A stretch of DNA of 64,000 nt from CAZXEU01 sp965207385. GTDB taxonomy: Bacteria > Bacteroidota > Rhodothermia > Rhodothermales > Bin80. The notes under the pieces are model-generated. The model had not been told where the DNA came from. It searched no databases and saw only the letters and a program-made list of their open reading frames with translations. The translations under genes and the position numbers were made by a program. Every line of letters starts with the position of its first letter. Position 1 is the first letter of the stretch. Positions 26,606-35,500 of this stretch are shown here, one piece after another. The stretch covers positions 248,001 to 312,000 of the forward strand of contig CBDBLZ010000021.1 in NCBI GenBank assembly GCA_965207385.1. The letters are read 5' to 3'.

Positions 26606-27499
26606 ATGGCGGAGCCGGTCTTGTACGGAGGCATTGAAGCGGGCGGCACGAAGTTCGTATGCGCCGTTGGAACGGGGCCGGACGATGTCCGGTCGATTGC
26701 CCGGTTTCCGACGCGGTCTCCAGCCGAAACGCTGGCCGAGGCGGTGGCCTTTTTTCGGGCCCAGCCGGAATTGCCTGCCGCCGTTGGCATAGGATCTTTT
26801 GGCCCGGTGGATCCCTGCCCCGGCTCTCCGACCTACGGATATATCACCGGCACGCCCAAGGCGGGCTGGGCCAATACCGACGTGGCTGGCGCCGTCACTC
26901 GGGGTCTGGGCGTGCCCACTGTCTTTGACACCGATGTCAACGCCGCGGCCCTCGCCGAGCATCGATGGGGTGTAGCGCAGGACGTAAACACGATCCTGTA
27001 CCTGACCGTCGGCACCGGCATAGGCGGTGGCGCCCTTGTGCACGGCCGCCGCCTGCACGGCCTGATGCACCCCGAGATGGGGCATGTGCTGCTCCCCCGC
27101 GCCGAAGGTGACGCATTTGAAGGCATTTGCCCCTATCACGGCAATTGTCTTGAAGGGCTCGCCTCAGGACCCGCTCTCGAGGCGCGCTGGAACCGACCGG
27201 CCAGCGAACTGGAGGAAGACCATCCCGCGTGGGAGACGGAGGCCCACTACCTGGGGCTGGCCATCGTGGGCTTCGTGCTGACACTGTCCCCGGAAAGAGT
27301 GATTCTTGGCGGGGGCGTAATGCACCAGCGGCAGCTGTTTCCGCGCATCCGCGAAGTCGTGCAGAGCCGCCTGAACGGCTATATCCGCCGGGCCGCCATT
27401 ACGCGGGACATCGCGCGCTACATCGTGCCTCCCGCCCTTGGCGACCGGGCAGGAGTACTTGGCTCACTTGCGCTGGCCGCGGACCAGGCAGCCAGCTAG
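26606..27499 (+). CDS. ROK-family sugar kinase, fructokinase-like
   Basis: A 297-residue ROK kinase. The phosphate motif is GGIEAGGTKFVCA (residues 8-20), the catalytic Asp110 lies in FDTDVNAAALAEHRWG, and GTGIGGG follows. Zinc ligands are His160, Cys175, His178 and Cys181 in GHVLLP and CPYHGNCLEGLASGPA; this last motif is typical of ScrK/GmuE-type fructokinases rather than glucokinases. It would phosphorylate fructose or a related sugar with ATP. It is the last gene of the plus-strand operon and its TAG overlaps the TAG of the convergent KDG kinase gene by two bases. Confidence 0.87.
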   Translation: MAEPVLYGGIEAGGTKFVCAVGTGPDDVRSIARFPTRSPAETLAEAVAFFRAQPELPAAVGIGSFGPVDPCPGSPTYGYITGTPKAGWANTDVAGAVTRGLGVPTVFDTDVNAAALAEHRWGVAQDVNTILYLTVGTGIGGGALVHGRRLHGLMHPEMGHVLLPRAEGDAFEGICPYHGNCLEGLASGPALEARWNRPASELEEDHPAWETEAHYLGLAIVGFVLTLSPERVILGGGVMHQRQLFPRIREVVQSRLNGYIRRAAITRDIARYIVPPALGDRAGVLGSLALAADQAAS

Positions 27500-28545
27500 C
27501 GCTCCACGCGCCCGGAGCCGCTTCCGCCGGCCAGCTTCTCGACTTCCGCGACACTTACGAAGTTGAAGTCGCCTCGCATGGAGTGCTTCAGGCAGCTGGC
27601 GGCCACCGCAAACTCCAGCGCATCCCGGGTATCAGACTTTTGCAGCAAACCGTAGATGAGTCCGCCCGCGAATGAGTCACCCGCGCCTACCCTGTCCACG
27701 ACCTGGACGTCGTATCGGCGAGACCGGTAGGGCTCGACGCAGTCCCTGTCATCATGCAGGAGCGCGCTCCAGCCATTGCGTGAAGCTGAGAAGCTCTCGC
27801 GTAGCGTAATGGCGACCGCGGAAAAACCGAATGCGGACTTAAGCCTGCGAGCCAGCCTGGCGTAACCGGCCTCGTCCAGCTCGGCCTGCTCGACATCCGT
27901 CCCGTACGCTTCCAGTCCCAGGCTCCGCTGCACGTCCTCCTCGTTGGCAATGCATACGTCCACGAATTCCATGAGCGGCCGCATGATAGCCTGCGCCTCG
28001 CTCTCGGACCACAGTTTCTTCCTGTAATTGAGATCACAACTGACCGTCGCGCCTGCTGCGCGTGCAGCCCGGCATGCCGCCTCAACGGCCAGCCGCGGAC
28101 CTTCGCCTAGGGCCGGGGTTATTCCCGAAAAATGAAACCACTGCGCGCCACGCAGCATGGCCGGCCAGTCAAACGATTCCGGAGCCAGCCTGCTGAAGGC
28201 GGAGCCCGAGCGGTCGTAGATTACCTGGGAGGCCCGCTGGCTGGCACCGGTCTCGAGAAAATAGATGCCTATGCGGCTGCCCCCGCGCTGAACATAGTCC
28301 GTGCGGATGCCAAAGCGCCGAAGCTGGTCCAGCGCTGCCTGGCCAATGGCGTGGCGTGGAAGGCGCGTAATGGCATAGGCATCCAGCCCGAACTGCGCCA
28401 GCGACGCCGCAACGTTGGCCTCGCTGCCTCCATAGGTTGCCTCTAGCGTGGCAGTCTGCACAAACCTGTCAAAGCCGGGCGGCGACAGCCGAAGCATGAG
28501 CTCTCCCAGCGTGCAAACCTTGGCCGCTCTTCCGTTGCCTGTCAT
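27496..28545 (-). CDS. kdgK: 2-keto-3-deoxygluconate kinase (PfkB family)
   Basis: A 349-residue PfkB-family kinase. Substrate-side motif YGGSEANVAASLAQFG, then CDLNYRKKLW, then the catalytic GAGDSFAGGLIYGLL with Asp290 and the KDG-kinase-typical SCLKHSMRGDFN. It phosphorylates 2-keto-3-deoxygluconate to KDPG with ATP. It starts four bases inside the upstream aldolase gene (ATGA overlap), so the two are translationally coupled and work in sequence: KDG to KDPG to pyruvate plus glyceraldehyde 3-phosphate. Convergent stop overlap with the ROK kinase at 27496-27499. Confidence 0.93.
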   Translation of the reverse strand: MTGNGRAAKVCTLGELMLRLSPPGFDRFVQTATLEATYGGSEANVAASLAQFGLDAYAITRLPRHAIGQAALDQLRRFGIRTDYVQRGGSRIGIYFLETGASQRASQVIYDRSGSAFSRLAPESFDWPAMLRGAQWFHFSGITPALGEGPRLAVEAACRAARAAGATVSCDLNYRKKLWSESEAQAIMRPLMEFVDVCIANEEDVQRSLGLEAYGTDVEQAELDEAGYARLARRLKSAFGFSAVAITLRESFSASRNGWSALLHDDRDCVEPYRSRRYDVQVVDRVGAGDSFAGGLIYGLLQKSDTRDALEFAVAASCLKHSMRGDFNFVSVAEVEKLAGGSGSGRVER

Positions 28546-29204
28546 GGGGCCGATCTTGCTTGGCTGATACTCTCGGTCAGCTGGCGTGCCCGCGCCTCCA
28601 CTACATGGTAGTCGCCCTGCACCAATGCTCCGGCATCCAGCAGCGCACTGCCCACGCCCACCGCACTGGCACCGGCGGACAGCCAGTCGCCGGCGTTGGC
28701 CGGAGTCACGCCACCGGTGGGCACGAGCCTGAGCTGGGGCAGAGGAGCAAGCAGAGCACGAACGTAGGACTTGCCAAAAAACCCGGCCGGAAAGACCTTT
28801 ACGAGATCCGCTCCCAATCGGTGAGCCTGGAATGCTTCCGAGGGCGTAAGCACGCCGGGCAGGGCTGGGAGGCCATGACCGTGGGCCTCTTCCACCACCT
28901 CCGGAACCAGTACGGGACTTACCACAAACCTGGCGCCGCTTTCAACGGCCCTCCGGGCAGAAACCTGGTCCACCACGGAGCCCACTCCGATGAGAATTTC
29001 CGGAGCATATCTTCGGGCTAGCGCATTCAAGTGTTCAAGCGCGCCGGGCGTGGTGAGGGTGACCTCCAGTACCCTTATGCCGCCCTGCACGAGAGCTTCG
29101 GCGACACGCGGCAAGCCGGAGCTTTCCTTCATCCGGAGGATGGCAATCGCACCGGCTTCGACTATGCGAGCAGCAATGGAGCTTCTGGACATGGATCGTG
29201 TCAC
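28542..29204 (-). CDS. eda: KDPG / 4-hydroxy-2-oxoglutarate aldolase
   Basis: A 220-residue class I aldolase. The Schiff-base lysine is Lys136 in ADLVKVFPAG; Glu47 in RVLEVTLTTPGAL matches the catalytic Glu. The position equivalent to Arg49 of the E. coli enzyme is Thr51, a substitution seen in many relatives. It cleaves KDPG to pyruvate and glyceraldehyde 3-phosphate. I kept the GTG at 29204 because an AGGCGG purine-rich site precedes it at good spacing; the ATG at 29192 is the alternative. It overlaps kdgK by four bases. The divergent decarboxylase starts 51 bases away across an inverted repeat. Confidence 0.93.
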   Translation of the reverse strand: MTRSMSRSSIAARIVEAGAIAILRMKESSGLPRVAEALVQGGIRVLEVTLTTPGALEHLNALARRYAPEILIGVGSVVDQVSARRAVESGARFVVSPVLVPEVVEEAHGHGLPALPGVLTPSEAFQAHRLGADLVKVFPAGFFGKSYVRALLAPLPQLRLVPTGGVTPANAGDWLSAGASAVGVGSALLDAGALVQGDYHVVEARARQLTESISQARSAP

Positions 29205-29234
29205 AACCCGCCTGAAGGTACGTATTTACGGCTA

Positions 29235-29249
29235 CAATAGAGGCTATTG
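29235..29249. promoter_or_regulatory. Inverted repeat in eda/decarboxylase divergent region
   Basis: CAATAG-AGG-CTATTG has 6-base arms and a 3-base spacer and sits in the 51-base gap between the divergent aldolase and PLP decarboxylase genes. Its position suits an operator for one or both genes. Nothing identifies the regulator. Confidence 0.3.
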
Positions 29250-29255
29250 ACAGAA

Positions 29256-30737
29256 ATGCAATCCACCGCCGTTCAACCTCTCGCTCTCGGTGAACTGGAG
29301 CGCCGGATTGGACTGGTCGAGCCTGCGTCCCTGCGTCTGGAACTCGGCCAGCAGGAATGGGACCAACTGCAAGAGACGACGCTGCATTATGCACGCCGCA
29401 TGGTCAAGGGCCTGGCCACCGCCTCGACCTACGGGCACCGGGATCCGGCGGAGGAGAGGCTAAGCCGCTATCCCGTCACGGAAGAAGGCATGGCCATCGG
29501 AGATCTGATGGAGCTGCTCCGCACGGAGGTGGACACGCTTGGCATCAATCCGGCATCCGGCGGATTCCTCGGCTACATTCCGGGTGGAGGACTCGCCCAT
29601 TCCGCTTTCGGCGATCTGCTTGCCGCGCTCTCCAACAGGTATGCGGGGTTCTTCTTTTCCGCGCCGGGCGCGGTGCGGATGGAGAACCTTCTTACCCGGT
29701 GGATGGCATCGGTGGTCGGCTACCCGGAGAATTCCGCCGGATTCCTGGCATCGGGAGGAAGCATTGCCAACCTGTCGGCCATCGTTGCGGCGAGGGAAAA
29801 GCACGACATACGCGCCAGAGATGTCGAGCGCAGCGTGGTCTACCTCACGAGCGAGACACACCACTGCGTGGACAAGGCGCTCCGCATTGCGGGGCTCGGG
29901 GAATGCCATCAGAGAATGGTGCCGGTCGACGCCGGATTCCGGATGGTTCCGGAGGCGCTGGAGGACGCGATACGGCGGGACGGTGCGCGCGGACTTCGTC
30001 CGTGGCTTGTCGTTGCGAGCGCGGGCACCACGAACACGGGCAGCATCGATCCCCTGGAGCCGGTCGCGGCTATCGCCCGCGACCACGGCCTTTGGTTTCA
30101 CATTGACGGCGCTTACGGCGCCTTGTTCGCCCTTTGCCCCGAGGGCCGCGCTGTCCTTTCCGGCATGGAGCTGTCGGACTCCATCGTGCTGGACCCGCAC
30201 AAGACCCTCTTCTTGCCGTACGGAACGGGAGCCCTACTGGTCAAGGATCGCGAGATCCTCATTCAGTCGCACGGCGGGATGGCATACTATATGCGGGATG
30301 CCCTGCAGGGCGTGGTCGGCGACTCCCCCGCGATCATGTCTCCCGAACTCACGAAGCACTTCCGCGGGCTGCGCATGTGGCTTCCGCTGAAGGCGCACGG
30401 ACTTGCGCCCTTTCGTGCGGCGCTCAGCGAAAAGATCCTCCTGGCACGGTACTTTTACGAGCAGCTCCGCGGCATGGAGCGCATCGAGGTCGGGCCCTAT
30501 CCCGACCTGTCTGTCGTGGCCTACCGCTACATGCCGCGGCGTGCCGACCCTGACGACTTCAATACGGCCCTCACGGGTGCCATTCAGAAGGACGGCCGCA
30601 TCTTCCTGTCCTCCACGCGCCTGCACGGGAAGGTCTTCCTGCGACTGGCTGTCGGCAGCTTCCGGACGCACCGCCGGCATGTAGATCTTGCGCTAAGGGT
30701 CATCCAGGAAAAGGCGGCCGAGCTGGAAGCGTGCTGA
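29256..30737 (+). CDS. Group II PLP-dependent amino acid decarboxylase
   Basis: A 493-residue protein from ATG 29256 (a TTG nine bases upstream is possible). Group II motifs are present: GGFLGYIPGGGLAHSAFGD, ASGGSIANLSAI, TSETHHCVDKAL with the cofactor-stacking His near 203, FHIDGAYG with Asp285, and LDPHKTLFLPYG with the PLP lysine at about 316. Relatives decarboxylate aromatic L-amino acids, tryptophan, glutamate or 2,4-diaminobutyrate; I cannot name the substrate. Cytoplasmic, no signal. It ends four bases before the stop of the convergent DinB gene. Confidence 0.9.
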   Translation: MQSTAVQPLALGELERRIGLVEPASLRLELGQQEWDQLQETTLHYARRMVKGLATASTYGHRDPAEERLSRYPVTEEGMAIGDLMELLRTEVDTLGINPASGGFLGYIPGGGLAHSAFGDLLAALSNRYAGFFFSAPGAVRMENLLTRWMASVVGYPENSAGFLASGGSIANLSAIVAAREKHDIRARDVERSVVYLTSETHHCVDKALRIAGLGECHQRMVPVDAGFRMVPEALEDAIRRDGARGLRPWLVVASAGTTNTGSIDPLEPVAAIARDHGLWFHIDGAYGALFALCPEGRAVLSGMELSDSIVLDPHKTLFLPYGTGALLVKDREILIQSHGGMAYYMRDALQGVVGDSPAIMSPELTKHFRGLRMWLPLKAHGLAPFRAALSEKILLARYFYEQLRGMERIEVGPYPDLSVVAYRYMPRRADPDDFNTALTGAIQKDGRIFLSSTRLHGKVFLRLAVGSFRTHRRHVDLALRVIQEKAAELEAC

Positions 30738-30741
30738 AACG

Positions 30742-31239
30742 CTACTGTTCGTCTGCAGTCGGGCCGTAGCTCGGCGGCACGGGCACATCCAGCAGCCGAA
30801 GATACACGCTGAACTGGCCCCGGTGGTGGACCATATGGCTTATGCCGAATGTCCGGAGAACATCGCGCTTGGGACTGGCGAAAATGACATGCTCGCCGTG
30901 GCGAAGCGTCCAGGCTCTTGACAAGTCCGCTTCGCTGGTTCGGGCAAGCGCCTGCATCAGTTCTTCTGCCTTGGCATCGTACTCTTTCAGCAATGCTTCG
31001 GAGCTTTCCGGGTTCGACCGCGGAGGTCTCGGCACCCCAATGTCAAATTCGTCGCTGTCCAGCGTAGTGGTCTGCCACCAGAGCACTTCCGCCAGGTGCG
31101 CGGCCAATTCGCCCAGGCTCATGGACCTGGGATGCGGTCGCCAGTCAAAGCGGCCCTCGGGAGCCCGCTCGAGCATGCGGCGCGTAGTCTGAATTTCCCG
31201 GGAGAGTTCGGCGGAGAAACTGGCAATGCTATCGCTCAT
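30742..31239 (-). CDS. DinB-family protein
   Basis: A 165-residue four-helix-bundle protein from ATG 31239; a longer in-frame extension upstream has no homologous look and overlaps the divergent gene. Metal-binding His residues of the DinB/YfiT fold are visible: His48 (GELAAHLAEVLWW), His135 and His139 (SHMVHHRGQFSVYLRLL). The family includes thiol transferases (bacillithiol and mycothiol) and many proteins of unknown role; no specific activity can be assigned. Confidence 0.85.
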   Translation of the reverse strand: MSDSIASFSAELSREIQTTRRMLERAPEGRFDWRPHPRSMSLGELAAHLAEVLWWQTTTLDSDEFDIGVPRPPRSNPESSEALLKEYDAKAEELMQALARTSEADLSRAWTLRHGEHVIFASPKRDVLRTFGISHMVHHRGQFSVYLRLLDVPVPPSYGPTADEQ

Positions 31240-31255
31240 GAAACGGTCAGCACCT

Positions 31256-31284
31256 TTGAAGGACGGACAAGCGGAGAATATACC
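31256..31284 (+). promoter_or_regulatory. Possible promoter of the amidase lipoprotein gene
   Basis: TTGAAG (31256-31261), 17 bases, then TATACC (31279-31284), each matching four of six consensus positions, about 50 bases before the start codon at 31334. The -10 part lies inside the inverted repeat at 31275-31292. Confidence 0.35.
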
Positions 31285-31292
31285 TATATTCT
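31275..31292. promoter_or_regulatory. 18-base inverted repeat, putative operator
   Basis: AGAATATA-CC-TATATTCT: perfect 8-base arms around two bases, in the 94-base divergent region between the DinB gene and the amidase lipoprotein gene and overlapping the predicted -10 of the latter. A repressor bound here would block that promoter. Confidence 0.4.
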
Positions 31293-31333
31293 TCGTGCCG
31301 TTGATCCAGTAACTACGCGCGCGAGGTGACTTC

Positions 31334-32338
31334 ATGACGCGGTTCCGCCCTGCCTTCCTGCTCCTGACGTTGGCTACAGGCCTTATGGCCTGCCAGGCAG
31401 ACACTGACACGCCGCCTGCCGCCCAGCCAGAACTGCTGCCGGAATACACCATCTCGGAGACGCACAACCGCTTCAGCGCCGCCATACCTCCCCTCATTAC
31501 TGTTCCGTCCGGTAGCCTGATCGAGGCCGTCGTCCCGGAAGCCTCCGACGGGCAGCTTACGCCTGCATCCACGACAGAGGATGTCCTGACGGTGGATTTC
31601 AGTCCCATCCATCCCCTCGTGGGTCCGGTGTACGTGGAAGGAGCGGAAGTCGGCGACGTGCTTGCCGTGACGCTGCACGACATTGAGATCGGAGAATTCG
31701 GGTGGTCCGCAGTCTTCCCTGGATTCGGTTTTCTGGCCGATGAGTTCACGGAGCCCTACCTGAAACTCTTCACGTTTGAGGAAGGGGACACGTACGCCGA
31801 ATTCATGGACGGCGTCCGGATCAGGCTCGAGCCGTTTCCCGGTGTGATGGGGGTGGCGCCGGCCACCGATTCCATGCTTTCCACTATTCCGCCAAGGCAG
31901 AACGGCGGCAACATGGACGATCCTCATATGGTCGAGGGGACTACGGTCTACTTTCCGGTGCTGGTGCCGGGCGCCCTGTTTTCCATCGGGGACGCCCACG
32001 CTGCACAGGGTCTGGGAGAGGTGTGCGGCACCGCCATCGAGGCGCCGATGCGGTTCGTGTACGAGGTCAACGTTATCAAGGACAAGCCCTACGTCACGGA
32101 GCCCCAGTACGAAACCGACGAGTACTACGCCGTTACCGGGTTCGCAGAAACCATCGATGAGGCGGCTGCCAAGGCTTCCCGGTACATGATCGACTACCTT
32201 GAGGCCGAGCGGGGCCTGAGTCGCGTCGAGGCCTATGTCCTCTCCTCACTTGCGGGCGATCTGCACATAGCCGAAGTCGTAGATGTGCCCCACATGCTCG
32301 TTACCATGCACATGGAAAAGGGCGTGTTCTACGAATAG
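31334..32338 (+). CDS. Acetamidase/formamidase-family lipoprotein
   Basis: A 334-residue protein with a lipoprotein signal (LLLTLATGLMAC, Cys20), so it should be lipid-anchored in the envelope. The FmdA/AmdA fold is shown by FSPIHPLVGPVYVEGAEVGD, GFGFLADEF, the Asn/His-containing NGGNMDDPHMVEGTTVYFPV and the family core FSIGDAHAAQGLGEVCGTAIE. Characterised members hydrolyse formamide or short amides in the cytoplasm; a lipoprotein form suggests a different, extracytoplasmic amide. It stands alone, divergent from DinB and 203 bases before cassette B. Confidence 0.87.
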   Translation: MTRFRPAFLLLTLATGLMACQADTDTPPAAQPELLPEYTISETHNRFSAAIPPLITVPSGSLIEAVVPEASDGQLTPASTTEDVLTVDFSPIHPLVGPVYVEGAEVGDVLAVTLHDIEIGEFGWSAVFPGFGFLADEFTEPYLKLFTFEEGDTYAEFMDGVRIRLEPFPGVMGVAPATDSMLSTIPPRQNGGNMDDPHMVEGTTVYFPVLVPGALFSIGDAHAAQGLGEVCGTAIEAPMRFVYEVNVIKDKPYVTEPQYETDEYYAVTGFAETIDEAAAKASRYMIDYLEAERGLSRVEAYVLSSLAGDLHIAEVVDVPHMLVTMHMEKGVFYE

Positions 32339-32472
32339 GATCTCCCCTGCTTACACAGCCCGCAGGCGGAGTCTTCTTTCTCCGGCCACGCGATTGGCGT
32401 CCGGAATCGCGGCGTGGGACCGGCCGCAATGTCTTGGGGCAAGAGACCTTTCGAAAGTCGCGTGGATTGCCT

Positions 32473-32489
32473 AGACTCCAATTGAGTCT
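32473..32489. promoter_or_regulatory. Inverted repeat upstream of cassette B receptor
   Basis: AGACTC-CAATT-GAGTCT: 6-base arms with a 5-base spacer, 53 bases before the receptor start codon at 32542. It could be an operator or a leader hairpin. It does not resemble the cassette A palindrome, and no clear promoter was found beside it. Confidence 0.25.
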
Positions 32490-32541
32490 GTCACATCCGC
32501 AGCGCCTGCCGGTCTTGTCCTGAGCCCCGCAACACTCGACG

Positions 32542-35500
32542 ATGAAAGCTGCTTACCTCACCTCAATCTGCGCAGCCCTGTCCTTGGCAGCAACCGCTTC
32601 GCATGGCCAGTCGGGCAAGATTGCCGGCCGCGTAACCGACGAAGCCGGCGAATCGCTTCCCGGCGCGAATGTGCTGATTATAGGCACCACGCAAGGCACG
32701 ATTACTGATGCCGACGGCTACTACGCCATCCTTAACGTGGCACCCGGCTTCCATGCCGTCCAGGCCTCGTTCGTGGGTTTTGCGCCGCACACGACAAGCG
32801 GCGCGCGGGTCAACATAAATCTGACCACAACCATCAACTTCAGCCTGGTGGAAGAGGCCATCGGTTTGCAGGAGGTGGTGGTAACGGCAGACTTGCCGGT
32901 AGTGCAGGCGGACGTATCCAACAGCCAGCTGAATGTTACCGCCGAAGAAATCGAGGCCCTGCCCGTATCTGCAATTTCAAGCGTCGTGGGACTCCAGGCG
33001 GGAATCCAGGGGCTCTCGGTACGTGGCAGCGGATCGGATGAGCTCTCTTTCATGGTAAACGGCCTGACGCTGCGCGATGAGCGCAACAATGCGCCCTATA
33101 CGAGCATCAGCCTGGCCTCCGTCGAGGACGTTCAGGTACAGACGGGCGGCTTCAACGCCGAGTATGGAACGGTGCGGTCCGGGGTCATCAACGTGGTAAC
33201 CAAGGAAGGGGCGCGCGATCGCTACACGGCCACGGCGATTCTGCGATACAGCCCGCCGGCCCAAAAGCACTTCGGTGCGCGAGCTGACGATCCCGACTCC
33301 TACTGGATTCGGCCGTTCATCGATCCGGAGGTCGCCTGGGAGGGCACGGAGAACGGGGCGTGGGATGCGGCTACACAGCGACAGTACCCCACGTTCGAAG
33401 GATGGATTGCAATTGCGGAAGAGCGGCTCAAGGATGACGATCCGTCCAACGACATGACGCCGCAAGCGCTGCAGCAGGCCTTCTTGTGGCAGCACCGCAA
33501 GGCTATGGAGATCGTCGATCCGGACTACAATTTCGATGTTGGTGTCGGGGGACCCGTGCCTTTCGTGGGAAGCAGACTGGGCAATCTTCGCTTCTACGGG
33601 TCACTGCGCCGGGACCAGAACATGTACCTGATCCCGCTTCATACGGACCGGTACGACGAATGGTCGGGGCATCTGAAGCTAACCTCCGACGTCGGGCCTG
33701 GCATGAAGCTGACGGCGGAAGCACTTCGGGGCCGGATCACGGGGACGGCGACGAGCCGGGCCGGCCAGCCCGGCATATTCAGGTCGGCTTCCAGCATCGC
33801 CTCACAGCTCAACCGCGTCAGCTTCATCGACTCGCGCATCTTTTCTACCGATTACTGGACCCCTACCGAAGTGGGCAGGCTCATGATCGGGGCCAAGTTC
33901 ACGCATTCGCTCAGTGCGCGAGCATTCTACGAGGTGCGCTACAGCGCCTTTCATTCGAGCTACGATACCAATCCGGGAAGGGTGCGGGATGAGACGCCGG
34001 TAGTGTTCTTTGGCGGCGTCGGCTTCGATGAGGCTCCGTACGGATTTCAGTCAAAGCCTACGTTCGGCGTGGACGGAATGCGAACGGGCGTAGGGATGAG
34101 CAACAGCCGCGATACGAGCCGGGTAACCGTGCACAATCTGAAGGCGGATCTGACGAGCCAGCTCAACCGGTATCTGCAAGTCAAGACGGGCTTCGAATAC
34201 AATCTCTCCGATACTCGGGTAAACTACGGGCGATTCGACGCCTTCCTGCGCGGCGGCAACTCGCACTCCGCGTGGACCCGAACCCCGCAGCGGGGTGCCG
34301 TATACGCCCAGGGGAAGCTGGAATTCGAGGGCATGATTGCCAACCTGGGACTGCGCCTCAGCTATTTTCATGCGGGAGGAGACTGGTATGACTTCGATCC
34401 GTTCTCGCCTGCATTCTCGGCCAGACTGGCCGCGGGCATCGATACGCTCCTGACCCAGTCGCCGAACCGCCGCATTCTCAGCCTGAGCCCGCGCCTCGGC
34501 GTTTCGTTTCCGGTAACTGAGTTCAGCAAGCTGTACTTCAATTACGGCCACTTCCGGTCCATGCCTGACCCCAATAACCTGTACCTGCTGCGCAACTTTA
34601 CCGAAACGGGCCAGATCAGCCGAGTGGCTGATCCCAACCATCCCTTGCCAAAGACGGTAGCCTACGAGCTGGGCTACGAACAATCCCTGTTCAACCAGTT
34701 CCTGGTCCGTGTTGCCGGCTACTACAAGGATGTCTCCTTGCAGCCCCTACTCGTGGCGTATGTCAGCAAGGACGGGCAGGTCAATTATACCGTCAGCGAA
34801 CCCAACTCGTTCGAGGATATCCGAGGCTTTGAAGTGACGCTCTCCCGGAACAGAGGGCAGTGGGTGCGGGGATTCGTGAATTATACGTACATGGTCTTTA
34901 CGTCCGGCTATTTTGGCCTGCGGCGCAATTTCGAGAACCCGACCGCCCAGCGTGAATTCGCAGAGAGCGACGCGGAACGGAGACGCGCCTCGTCCAGGCC
35001 GGTGCCGCGGCCCTACGCCCGCCTCAACCTGGATATTCTCACGCCCCGGGGCTTCGGTATGAAACTGGGCTCCGTGCACCCGCTCGCGGACTGGCGGGTG
35101 AGCATCCTGGGTTCCTGGCAGCAGGGATCCAAGTTTACCTGGACCGGTGGCGGTGCCATCCCGGGCGTACTCAACAACGTATCCTTCAAGGACTACTGGA
35201 ACGTCAACCTGCGCTTTTCCAAGTCGCTCTACCTGGGTGGCAGGCGAACGCAGTTTTTTGTGGATGTCTTCAATTTGTTCAACTTGCGCAGACTGTCGTT
35301 CAACGGATTTGTCGATGGCAACGACCAGACCTCCTACCTGCGGTCCCTGCACCTTCCGGAGTCTGATGACTATTCGACGAATATCCCTGGCAATGACCGG
35401 ATCGGCGAGTATCGTTCCTACGACGTGCCGTTCCAGCCCATGGAGCGTGTTCCGACGCGCCAAAGCGTAACCGCACCTGATCCCGGCATCATTTACTGGG

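Noticed and set aside
31240..31749. N-terminal extension of the DinB frame
   Set aside because: The extension would overlap the divergent amidase gene and has Ser/Thr/Gly-rich shadow composition; the DinB fold starts at ATG 31239.
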